NCBI GenBank assembly: GCA_963693365.1
Contig: CAVNZM010000003.1
Location: 14,446,001-14,510,000, forward strand
Length of the DNA stretch: 64,000 nt
Reading direction: 5' to 3'
Origin: Amoebidium appalachense
Taxonomy: Eukaryota > Ichthyosporea
Shown here: positions 25,467 to 35,800 of the stretch, piece by piece
Layout: the number at the start of each line of letters is the position of its first letter
Numbering within the stretch: the first letter of the stretch is position 1
Made by a program: the position numbers and the translations under genes
The notes under the pieces: model-generated
The model's input: the letters and a program-made list of their open reading frames with translations, nothing else
What the model was told of the DNA's origin: nothing
Database searches by the model: none

Positions 25467-26121
25467 TAGCTATAGATAGATACTCATGCCTGTGTGCCTG
25501 TGTGGTTTTGTAACAGGGTGCCCGTGTGCGCTTTGGCCCATATCATCGCAGCCTGTGCTCGTGCTTGTTCCCATGTGGGTGTGGGTGTACGATCTATGTG
25601 TTCGTACACCGGCACGCTCCGTGTAGGTCTGTGTGCATTTTGAGTCTGCGTGCGTGCACGTGTGCGCGCGTGTGTGCGTGCAGGTGTGCGTGCGAGAGAG
25701 AGAGCGCGCCGGGGGGGGGGGGGGGGGGGGGGAGAGAGAGAGAGAGAGAGAGAGAGAAAGGGGGGGGGGGGTTGGCTTTGATGACGTCTGACGGCTCTAT
25801 AGCTCAGTGCTGGTACGTGATAATTCAACTATACTCGTATGTTTGACAGCTCTTTCAAATACAGTTGTTGTGTGCACTGAATACAGGTACAGCTATTTTG
25901 TTTAGTGTACAGCAGCCAGCGGCTGCCACCGGCGCCGCCGCCGCGGGGCGGGCTCCAAAATTCTTGGGTCCACTTGCTATATATGGAGTGGCGGGAGACG
26001 AAAGGATTGGCTTAGAGCTACAAGGGCTGGGCACACTTGCCATATATGGAAGCCTTGCTAGCGTCACGGGGCGGCACCTCACGTGTACGGCCGCGGTGAC
26101 ACGATTCATGTCACACGAAGT

Positions 26122-26162
<41 letters not shown>

Positions 26163-26468
26163 GGAGCTCAACTTGTCATTCTGACAGTCTCCCACCCTCC
26201 TTTCTTCCGAGATTCTCTTCGTTGTGAGTCTTTAGAAAGGCAACTTTTGGCTTTTGTTTACAAGGGTGTCTCGGTAAAAGATTTGATAGGTTTACCATTC
26301 GAACAGTCGCTACACGTACAAGCAACGCTGCAACAACCCGTGTTATAGATAACAGTTAGAACGAGCAAGTTTGAAAAGAGCAAGTGGGCCCTTTGCTGCC
26401 CTTTGCTCGTGCTGTTGTCACACTTCTCCCTTGTTAATCATTGGGTCCAAAGCGAGCACGTCGCCAAT
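25467..26468 (+). promoter_or_regulatory. Upstream region of LRR gene E
   Basis: It holds a GT/GA/G-rich part (25630-25770), a GC-rich segment with a small GCAGCC/GGCTGC hairpin (about 25915-25929), a directly repeated CACTTGC(C/T)ATATATGGA motif (about 25971 and 26034), a T run of about 37 (26123-26160) and unique sequence up to the start codon. The second repeat is a perfect CArG box, CCATATATGG (26040-26049). No gene is supported; promoter function is inferred from position. Confidence 0.4.
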
Positions 26469-26520
26469 ATGGCTTCACACGACCTGCACGGAGTGATAGA
26501 GCCGGCAGACAGCAGCAAAG
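26469..26520 (+). CDS. LRR gene E, exon 1
   Basis: ATG plus 17 codons (MASHDLHGVIEPADSSK) plus one base, with donor AAAG|GTCCCC. Same length and phase as in B, C and D. It splices in phase 1 to exon 2 at 28039 across an intron that contains a solo LTR. Confidence 0.75.
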
Positions 26521-26747
26521 GTCCCCTCCCTCCCCAACCCCTACCCTGCATTTTTTCTCACGCTTTCTCTCCTCCCCTTCCCTTTTCTGGGACGTAAAGC
26601 TGCTTATTACATGAATTGCTTGTACCAGAGCAAAGGGGAAGGAGGAAGAATCGTAAGACAAAAAGGTGTCACTTTGAGGGAATGGGTGGAACATTTGGTG
26701 GCGGGAATCAGCAACAGCGTGTGGCATGTGTGGAAGGGTGTGTGTGT

Positions 26748-26778
<31 letters not shown>

Positions 26779-27096
26779 TTGCAGTCTGAGAACATTCATT
26801 TGTGAGGCTGGAGTTAGGAAGGGCCTACAGGGTTAAGCAAAAGATATAGGGAGTGGTGGAGGGAGAGGCTCCGGAGACTGATGGAAAGCCTTGAAAAACC
26901 TGAGAATGTCCGGGAAATCGCTGATGGGTAGTGCAACTGGCGAGGACAGAATGAAACGAAAAAAGTCCATGGTGCAAAGGGTTTATTGCTCTTGTGCATA
27001 AAGACACCGCCAGACGCCACCAATACTAATGGTATTATTCCTTATCTGACCAACATGACCCCCACCCGCCCATCCCACCAGCCTGCCCTCTGTCTC
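26521..27096 (+). repeat. Intron 1 of LRR gene E, part before the solo LTR
   Basis: A short CT-rich start, a G run near 26749-26777, and the unique block conserved among introns 1 (about 26865-27000). It ends with CCTGCCCTCTGTCTC, the pyrimidine tract that the LTR interrupts. It is shorter and less repetitive than the other introns 1. Confidence 0.6.
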
Positions 27097-28021
27097 TGTT
27101 AAATTGTATAAGTATTTGGGATGTAAGCAGAGACACAGTGGTGCAGTGTGAAAACACCACAGACACACACAACAACAAAACACGGAACGATCGGAGCAGT
27201 GTACACAACAGACATCAATGTTTAGACACGACTGAACTGAATTTATTCTGATCTTCGAATAAATACCTGAAATTCCTCTAAGTCCAATCCATACATGATT
27301 TCCGACCAGTCGGAAATCAGATCCATCTCTAATAGAAACCAATCACTAAGAACCAATTGCTTTCAGAGAGATCCGGTACGCGGAGGCGTACACGATAGGA
27401 CACAGACACTAGTTAAGATCAACTCGTGTCATCATCAAGGAAGTTCTAACCTATGACATACTGCAAAGACTCAGACATATCACACTTAACCTTGATGATT
27501 GGTTAAAGCCCGGCAACACATGAAAACTAAAGTGAATTAATGAAGTCTAAACACACATGCTATTCTAAGTGTAGCCTAAGTGTGTTACCGTCCAATGAAC
27601 ACGTATTAAGTAACACAAATCTACCTAACATATATTAGTAGAAAAGAAATACGATTATACACATGAAGACAAGGAGAGAAAGAAAAGAAAATAAGGAAGG
27701 AGAAAGAGGAAGGAAAAGAGAGCACAGATCAACAAACAAGATAGTAATAGCATAACTATAACCAGAGATATTTATGTACACACGAACATGTACACGTCTC
27801 TCCCTGAGTGGGTGGATCCGTGTACACACATATAAATATTCTAATCGATATTACAATACACGATTAAAGCCGATACAACACGATTACAAGTATACAAGCA
27901 TATCGGAGATCGATGCTACACTTTACATAATAGGAGTGTGGCATTTACACTAAGCATATGAACTGAAACATAACACAAACTGAGAAGATCTTACCATATG
28001 TAAATACTACGTATTACAACA
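27097..28021 (-). mobile_element. Solo LTR of Copia-A in intron 1 of gene E
   Basis: This 925-bp sequence is the reverse complement of the Copia-A LTRs (42405-43329 and 48204-49128) and matches them almost completely; two differences are visible near its U5 end. It starts TGTTAAATTG and ends TTACAACA on the plus strand. The 5-bp duplication GTCTC flanks it (27092-27096 and 28022-28026). No internal region is present, as expected after LTR-LTR recombination. The right duplication supplies part of the pyrimidine tract before the acceptor CCCACAG of exon 2. Confidence 0.95.
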
Positions 28022-28038
28022 GTCTCTCCTTCCCACAG

Positions 28039-29814
28039 AGCTGCTCGGGTCCATTGTCGGCCACCTGCCCCTTAATGACCGATGCTCAGTTTCGGCAACA
28101 TGCCACACACTTTGCAACATTGCCCGCAGCATCCATGCAGGACCAGTCACCGTGTTCATTCCTGCACGGGACCCCGTGTCAGAGATGCATGATAAACTAT
28201 CAGAGTCGTGGGTGTGTGCCTTTTCCCTGTTTTTTCACACGTGGGCTAGCGCAATCACCAAGGTGGATGTGTGCATGGACAGTGTTGCCAAAATGGGCAG
28301 ACGCCATAGTACGGGGGTATCAGAGGGCTATGTTCGCCATTGCCATACTGTCGCTTCCAAACCTCAGAGCCCTATCGGTATCGTGTGTAGTGTTCATATC
28401 CAGCACAGGCTATTTGGAAGATTTGGCGGCACTTTTACGGCCAGTGTTGATAAAGCGGGGAGCCCAGTTGAGAAATCTCACCGTACGTTTAAATGGAGCG
28501 ATGGACGATGACGACCGAAATGTCGTGGGTGAGGCGGCACTTATTTCATTCCTGTGGGAGCGATGCCCCAATCTCCAGGACCTGACGGTGTCTGGGTTTA
28601 CTTGGCCCGTATCAGTCGATGGCCGCAAGGCATGTTTGCGCTCGGCAAGGGTGTCTATAGAGGGCCCGGCCATTTCTGCGGCAAGTTCCATCTTGCAATG
28701 CTCGCCGGCCATTTCTGTTTTGACGCTTAGCGGACTCGGTCTGTACGGAAACGGGATAACGTTTATCGGCTGTGCTACCAACCTGCGCACGTTGTATCTC
28801 GACGACATAGACGTTCCCATTTTGGATCTGTCCCCCCTGGCGGCATGTCCGCATCTTTGCCACCTTGATGTGGTTGCTGATGAGGAGACCACAGTTTATG
28901 TTCGGGAAATCGCCGCCCTTCCCGCCCTACGCGTGGTGGATATGACGGATGTGGCTGGGGTGACGGGTAGTAGTGTGGGTCTAACTGAGGCGATTTTGTC
29001 GCGTGAACGTGCCATAGAGGAGCACCCGCCAAATATTCGTTTTCTGGGCGGGTCGGCAAGCACACTTCGCAAATTGCGCCTCACAGGCGATTTATGTACA
29101 CAGGTCTCAGAGCTTGCCTCTTTGGGCATAACCAACCTGACCAGTATCTTGCTGAGCGATTACGAGGAACTATGCGATTTTTCTCTCGCAGACCAACCAA
29201 ACCTGCAGGAACTGCGTATCGACGATGTGAACGTGCGCACCCTTGGTCCGGCCTGTTCTCACAGCAGCCTGCAGACCCTAATATTCGAATACGACATCGG
29301 TACCCCTGGGCTCAAAAACATCACGGCGCTGGCGGGAAGCCCCATAAAGTCCCTCGTGCTGACAGGTTTGGGGCTAGACACCCTCGATCCACTGCGCACG
29401 TGCACGCAACTAACCCACATCGACTTTGGGTTTTGCAATCTTTCTTCCATCGAACCACTCGCCGGCCTACCCCTCGAAAGAATCAACATCCGTGAAGCCG
29501 GCAGCTTCACATCCCTCTACCCTCTCGCCACGTGCACCCGCCTACGTTGCCTCGATTTGGCGGACCTGCCGGGCATTACCACCCTTGCCCCTCTTGCCGG
29601 CCTACCCCTGAAAACCCTTTCACTATACCGGTGTAAAAACCTGGCCGACATCAGTGCACTTGGGCAGTGCACGAACCTGACCAGTCTAACGTTGAGGTGG
29701 TTACCCAAAGTTAGCAGTCTGCTGTGTCTGCAGGGCCATCCCTCCCTGCGCAAACTACAAGTGCCTTGGGAGTCGCCATGGGACCTGACACACCTGCAAG
29801 GACACGTGACTATC
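28039..29814 (+). CDS. LRR gene E, exon 2: F-box-like + LRR protein (best-preserved copy)
   Basis: After the acceptor TCCCACAG the phase-1 frame reads LLGSIVGHLPLNDRCSVSAT (F-box-like), a linker, and about a dozen LRRs, including LSPLAACPHLCHL, SIEPLAGLPLERI, ITTLAPLAGLPLKTL and DISALGQCTNLTSL. It ends with the family C-terminal DLTHLQGHVTI. One extra A in the run 28290-28293 breaks the frame between the F-box part and the LRRs; exon length (2 + 3n + 1) agrees with a single insertion. Otherwise the frame is intact, predicting about 614 residues. The donor reads ATC|GCAAGT, a GC-AG type donor. The long open frame that begins at 28054 is in the wrong frame for its first 80 codons. By family the product would be an SCF substrate receptor; that is inference. 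Confidence 0.8.
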
Positions 29815-30722
29815 GCAAGTTCAGCCCCCCCCCCCCCCCCCCTCTCCCCCCTCCCCCCCCCCCCCCCCCCCTCTCTCCCAGAGACACGCACGCACGCACG
29901 CGCGCGCGCGCGCGCACACACACACACATGCACACACACATGCGCGCACACACACACACGCACACACACACACGCACACGCGCGCGCACATATGCACACG
30001 CACACACAGCAAGGGGCACCGTGTTGCATGTACGAAGAGGGCAACAGTCCACTGAACCACATGTGAGCTTTCTTGCCTCAGCCCATTCCATTACTAAGCA
30101 CAGGCACAGATCCAAAGTCAAAAAATGCACAACACCTCGCGAAAATATGCATAGAACAACAGATACACATGCATACATATGTTTTTGTGAGCTCCCCGGT
30201 ATTCTGGTGCTCCTTTTCAACCCCTACCCCATTATCTCCCCCCCTCCCCCCCTCCAAAAAAAAAAAAAAAAAAAATCACACGCACACACACAGTCTGACT
30301 GTAAGTCATTGTTATTCCATGGCCATGGTACTGTCAGACCACAACTCTCAGGTGTTCTCTCACTCTCCTCCCTCCCTCCCTCCCTCCTTTCCTATTACTC
30401 CCTCACGGCCTCCGCGCAGCACCTTTCCGGCCACAATCTCTCTTCACACACCCTCCGCACCACCTTCCCTCCTTTCCCTCCCTCCCCTCCTTCCCCTCCT
30501 TCCCCTCCTCCCCCCCTTCCCCCCCCCCCCCCCCCCCCCTCCCTCCCTTCACCCCCTCCTCCCGCACCGGGGCTCTGCTTCTCTTCATGTGTGGTTTGTA
30601 TTAGTTGCATTGTGTTGTCCGTTGTGTATGTGTAAATCGTACTTCTACAGCGCATTCAACCCCCCCCCCCCCCCCCCCCCCCCGGACGATGGGCTACATG
30701 TTCAAGTGTTTTCTGCCTGCAC

Positions 30723-30753
<31 letters not shown>

Positions 30754-31124
30754 CCCTCCTCCTTTTCGTTTTGAATTGTTCGATTTCGGGTCTTCTTTCT
30801 TGTGACATTTTGTGTTTTGTCCTTTGGTGTCTCCTCCGTATGTCCAACCCTCTAATGCAAACATCACTCACCCCTCCCTCCCTCCTCCCTCTCCCCCCCC
30901 CCCCCCCCCCCCGCCCCGCCCGCCCGCCCCCCTCCTTGCCTCCCACCCTCATCTCACTCCTCCGCTTCTCCCTCTAACTCTGTCCATGCCCTCCGGATTC
31001 CCTCCGTTATCCCCCCCCCCCCCCCCCCCCCTCTCCCCTCTCCCCTCAATATCTACATTGCCTTTTGCGTCGTAAATGCGTACTTCATACGTCATGACAC
31101 TATCTATCCCCTTACCCCCCCCCC
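29815..31124 (+). repeat. Intron 2 of LRR gene E, part before Copia-C
   Basis: C runs, (CA)n/GCGC repeats (29884-30008), a unique block shared with intron 2 of gene C (30010-30240 and 30290-30365), C/CT-rich sequence, a T run (30727-30753) and more C runs up to the Copia-C insertion in a C tract at 31120-31124. No gene. Confidence 0.55.
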
Positions 31125-31889
31125 TGTTGGAGTACACTGGTACTCCCGGCTAGCAATGTCTGTTAGAGAAAGTTTCTGAGCAATTGAATAACTGTTTCAA
31201 CACAACCTCGAGTGCATAGAGCTTTTGTTTACGGTCATATTCATATATGGTAGTTATATGTTTGAGCCAAAACTGTACCAATGACGAGCTTCACTAGCAA
31301 CGTGCTAATTGTGCTCATTAATTAATATTCCCGGTTCAGATGATGTCATGTCTATATTTGCCACAGGATTCTATTCTTAGAGTGGTAGTGTGCTTTATTC
31401 CCGGATATTCTCAGAATATTTTTAGTTGTGTGAAGCAAGATTTACGTTTAACTGCAATTGGTGTGTTAAACACGTTTATTTGTGTGCTTTAGTGCAAGTT
31501 AACTAGCCACTCAACGTGCACAGTTAACTTTTATATCTTTAACGACTTGTTTTCATTGTGCTCTCTTTTCGGCCATGCTGTACATGGCCCACCACCAGGG
31601 TGCACACGAGGCCACCATGAGGTGGCCAACGACTATATAAAGCAGTGCCTCCCATGTCACAAACATGGGAAGCAGAACGTTTGATTTACACTTTTCTACT
31701 GTCGTTTCCAGTGCACAAAACACATAGACTAGTTACCCATCATACACGACACTATGTCTGACAACTTACAGTTGCAGCAACTAGTCCAACTACTGGAGCA
31801 GAGGTTGGCCTCACAAGATGCAATCATTTCTGACTTACAGAAGGAACAACGTGCACTAGAACTAGCTTCTATGAACACAATGTCCAACA
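31125..31889 (+). repeat. Copia-C 5' LTR
   Basis: It starts with a perfect hairpin (GGAGTAC-ACTG-GTACTCC, 31129-31146) and carries a TATA box at 31634-31641. It includes the first 45 codons of gag (ATG at 31754), so the LTR is partly coding. The duplicate at 36248-37012 carries the same codons and then runs into flanking DNA. Confidence 0.95.
31571..31670 (+). promoter_or_regulatory. Copia-C core promoter with three perfect hairpins
   Basis: Three perfect inverted repeats lie within 100 bp: GGCCATG/CATGGCC (31571-31589), GGCCACC/GGTGGCC (31610-31627) and TCCCATGT/ACATGGGA (31650-31670). TATATAAA (31634-31641) lies between the second and third. The third would sit at the start of the transcript if initiation is about 25-30 bp after the TATA box. 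Confidence 0.6.
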
Positions 31890-32746
31890 GGGTTATGGGC
31901 CCCTCACGTAATGATTCCATCAAGTTCAAGGTCGACATCCCTCTCTTCACTGGCATTGATAATGATTCAGGCACGGACTACCACACATGGGCCGAAACCA
32001 TGTATGTCCAGCTTTCTGGTGCTGGTCTTCTCCACACCATCGCGCCCAGTACGGAGCACCCGGCTACCCGTGAACAGGTCGACACTGCCCGTTCCTACCT
32101 GTGGCAAGCACTCTCGGTTGACGTGCGTTGTATCCTAGGGTTAACACGCACCACCACACCTGCGGAGATATGGTCGGCCCTATCTGCCCACTACCTGGAG
32201 CAATCTGAGGCCAATCAGTACGACCTTATCGGGCTGTACATGAATTCTACGCCTGAACCTACGGACACCGCGACGAAATACGCCATGAAACTCCGCGGCT
32301 ACGTGCGGCGCCTGGCCGATTACGGCACACAAATTGGTGATGCTCAAGTGCTGACCAAGCTCACCAACGACCTCGGCAAGGTGCCTTACTACGAAATGCC
32401 TGTAATTGCCTACAAGATGACACCCAAGCCTACCGTGATGGGCCTCGTCCAACAGCTACGGGCATATGAGACCAGCCACCCACGTGCACGTGTGACTACC
32501 AGCTCCGGGCCGGCCGCCTTCACCACACGGGCTCCTCAACCTGTCATCTGCCACGGCTGCGGCAAACCAGGCCACATCAAGTCTCAGTGCCCCAACGGCA
32601 ACGGCCAACACAGCAACTCTGGCAACAACCGTGCCAGCACCCACCCCAAGGGTTCCTGCGTCAACCACCCACTGTCTACCAGTCACACTACCGCCATGTG
32701 CAAGGGGGGCAACCGTGCCAACGGCCGCAAACCTAAGGGTGCCTAA
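31754..32746 (+). CDS. gag: Copia-C Gag
   Basis: The 330-residue frame starts at ATG 31754 inside the LTR. After a short coiled-coil-like N-terminus (LQQLVQLLEQRLASQDAII) it carries a UBN2/retrotran_gag-like capsid region, then a CCHC zinc knuckle (CHGCGKPGHIKSQC, near residues 273-286) and a second Cys/His motif (C-X2-H-X5-H-X4-C, SCVNHPLSTSHTTAMC). It ends at TAA 32744-32746. A second copy of the CHHC motif (SCINHPASTTHTTAQC) follows immediately in the +1 frame. The stop therefore looks secondary: one base missing before it would extend Gag through that motif. Gag assembles the virus-like particle that packages the element's RNA. Confidence 0.9.
   Translation: MSDNLQLQQLVQLLEQRLASQDAIISDLQKEQRALELASMNTMSNRVMGPSRNDSIKFKVDIPLFTGIDNDSGTDYHTWAETMYVQLSGAGLLHTIAPSTEHPATREQVDTARSYLWQALSVDVRCILGLTRTTTPAEIWSALSAHYLEQSEANQYDLIGLYMNSTPEPTDTATKYAMKLRGYVRRLADYGTQIGDAQVLTKLTNDLGKVPYYEMPVIAYKMTPKPTVMGLVQQLRAYETSHPRARVTTSSGPAAFTTRAPQPVICHGCGKPGHIKSQCPNGNGQHSNSGNNRASTHPKGSCVNHPLSTSHTTAMCKGGNRANGRKPKGA
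31890..31902 (+). promoter_or_regulatory. Copia-C primer-binding site (initiator tRNA-Met anticodon arm)
   Basis: GGGTTATGGGCCC directly follows the LTR and is the exact complement of the conserved eukaryotic initiator tRNA-Met anticodon stem-loop GGGCCCAUAACCC. Half-tRNA priming of this kind is known for Drosophila copia and yeast Ty5. Here the site is translated as part of Gag (RVMGP). Confidence 0.8.
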
Positions 32747-32812
32747 GGGTGGTCCCCTCCCGCCTGGGTCCTGCATCAACCACCCTGCCTCTACTACCCA
32801 CACTACGGCACA

Positions 32813-35800
32813 GTGCAAGGGGGGGCTGCCGCTCCCCGGGCTTTCCTCATGTCTAGCAACGACTGTGGCACCAACAAGGTGCTCCTCGACTCTGGAGCCA
32901 CTGACCATGTGTGCCCCCGGCCCGATGTGTTCATCAACATGCGTGCGGCGCCTTACTCCACGGTCCAAGTAGCCGACAAGGGTGCATGTGCAGTGCTTGG
33001 GGTGGGCGACGTGTTCTTTTCCAGCACCATCGACGGCGTTACTGCGGTGCATCAGCTGACGGATGTACTCTACGTGCCCTCCATCCCCGACACTCTCATC
33101 AGTGTGTTCACGGCAACTACCAACGGTGTTTTACCCCGCTTTGACACCCGCGGCGGCGTTAAGTTGTGCTACGGCGATCAAATTCTGGCCACCGGCTCGG
33201 CTGTCGGCACCAAGCTGTACCACATGGCGGTGTCTCTTCTGCGAGCGGACACAACCCCGGACGCCCAAACCACCACTGCTCCGCGTATCCTCAAGGTTAC
33301 TGCCGACCTCAACACGTGGCACTACCGTCTGGGCCATGCTGGCATTGACGCTGTACGCTCGGTCATCAAGTCTGCAGGCCTGTTGGTGGGTGGCGGTGCC
33401 AAGTCTCCGGGTGTGTGTGAGCCCTGTGCCCTCGGCAAAGCCCACCGTGTTGCCTTCTCCGAATCAACTAGCCAAGCTCCCCGGGTCCTAGCCAAGGTTC
33501 ACAGCGACATCAGCGGCCCCTTCCCTCCCGCGATCGGTGGTGCTCAGTACTTGGCGACGTTCCACGACGAATTCACCGGCCACACCACGGCCGTGCCCCT
33601 CGTCAAGAAGTCGGACACACTGGCTGCATATGTGACGTACCACAAGGCGGCGGTTACCCAACACGGTGTTCCCATGCAGGTGTTTCAGTCCGACGGGGGG
33701 GGCGAGTACATGGGCACGGCCTTCGGGGACTACAACCGTGAGCATGGCATTCGCCATCAGATCACTACCACCGGCTCTCCTCAACAGAATGGGACTGCCG
33801 AACGACTGAACCGGACCCTCCTCGACATGGTTCGGGCACTCCTGCAGCAGTCCGGCCTTCCGGTGGGATTCTGGGCCGAGGCAGCTGTGACCGCGGCTTT
33901 TATACGCAACATGCTCCCGTCGCGAGCCACCGGCAGCCAATCGTCTCCCGCCCTGCTGTGGACCGGCATTCCTCCCGACTACAGCCGGCTCCGTGTCTGG
34001 GGCTCTCCCTGCTACGTCCATCAACAGGATACACCGAAACTGGCGCCTCGTGCCGTCAAGGGCATCTTCGTGGGCTACCCTCCTAACATCAAGGGCTACA
34101 AGGTCTGGATTCCAGCAGCACACAAGATGACCGTCAGCCGTGACGTGCAGTTCGACGAGGCTGCTATTCTGCACCCCCTCCGTGATGTCCCATCTGATTG
34201 GTCGACCGCACCGGCAATTCATCATTTTTTGGAGTCATCTGATTCGTCAAATCAGCCAGCCAATCACATCGTCCGGAATGATCAGCAATCTGATTCGTCT
34301 CGTCTGTCAGCCAATGGGACAGCGCCGAGTGATCAATTGGACATTCCGATCCTGCCCGAGCCTGCACATCGGCTCCCCCGGACGACCCGTAGTGGCGCTG
34401 TGTACAACGACCAACGTCGAGGCCCGACTGCCAACGTGGCTGCTGCTACGGCCCCCCTTGCCCCCCAGGCTACGGCTCCTGCATCAACACCCATCAAGGC
34501 TTCCACCATTGTTGTCCCCAAGACTGTCCGGGCTGCACTCAAGAGTCCCCAGCGTCTGAAATGGGAGGAGGCTGCACACCGTGAGCTCAAGGCCCTGGAA
34601 GACAACGGCACCTTCACCCTTGTGCCCCGTCCAGAGGATGGCTCCACTGTCATTCCGGTCGGCTGGGTCTTTACGGTCAAGCAGGACAACGTCGGCAACG
34701 TCACTGCTTTCAAGGCCCGGCTTGTGGCCCGGGGCAACTACCAGCAGCCTGGCCAGGACTATTTCGTCACCGAGTCACCTGTGGCTGCGCTGGCTACCAT
34801 CCGGCTGGTTTTGGCTACCTCCGTGGCCCAAGGTCTGCCTCTGCGCCACATCGACGTCAACACAGCATTCCTCAACGGCACCGTCAACGAGACCATCTAC
34901 ATTGAGCAGCCCCCTGGCTTCGTCAACCCCTCGGCCCCCCATGCTGTCGGCTTGCTCCACAAGGCGCTCTACGGCCTAAAACAGGCACCGCGCCAGTGGT
35001 ATGAGGCCCTCCGTGACCATCTCCTCGACCAAGGCTTCATTGTGAGTGCTGCTGACCCGTGCCTGTTCATCAAGAATGCCGGGACCCCAACGTTTATTGC
35101 CCTTGCTGCCTACGTGGATGACTTCACCGTGACGGCCGCCACTGATGCGCTCATCGACGATTTTTTCACCAAGCTGGATGCTCGTTTCTCTGCCAAGGAC
35201 CTGGGTCGTCCTACCCTGCTCATCGGGCACACTCTTACCTGGCTGGAGGACGGGTCTCTGCGTCTGGGCCATCGTCAACACATCATCGACTTGGCTGCCC
35301 GTTTTCGTCTCACCCACATGTCCGGCACCAAGACCCCCATCGTCCCGGGCCAGGCCAGTGAAAGCAACAAGACCCCAGCCTACAGCAAGAAGGAGGACTA
35401 TGCCAGCCTGGTCGGTGCCCTGCTGTGGATTGCGCGTACCACCCGCCCCGACATTTCCCAGGCTCTGGGAGTCCTTACTCGACACATTCATGCGTCCACC
35501 GTCACCCACTGGACTATGGCTACCAGAGTTGTAAGCTACCTGCTGGCCACCATCGACCTGGGTATTGTCTACCGTCCCGGCCCCCCCAACCTTGTTGGCT
35601 ACTCCGACTCCGACTACGCCGAGGACCGCGACACCCGGCGCTCCACCACGGGCTATGTCTTCTTCATCAACTCCTCCCCTGTGTCCTGGGTGTCTCGGCT
35701 CCAGTCCATCACCACCCACAGCTCCACTGAGGCTGAATTTGTGGCCATGTCTGCTGCTACGAACGAGGCCCTATGGCTCAACTATGTGATGGACGACCTG

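Noticed and set aside
28054-28290. Start of the 670-codon frame in gene E taken as the true N-terminus
   Set aside because: The paralogues show that the F-box-like frame is the neighbouring one; a one-base insertion at 28290-28293 joins the two artificially.
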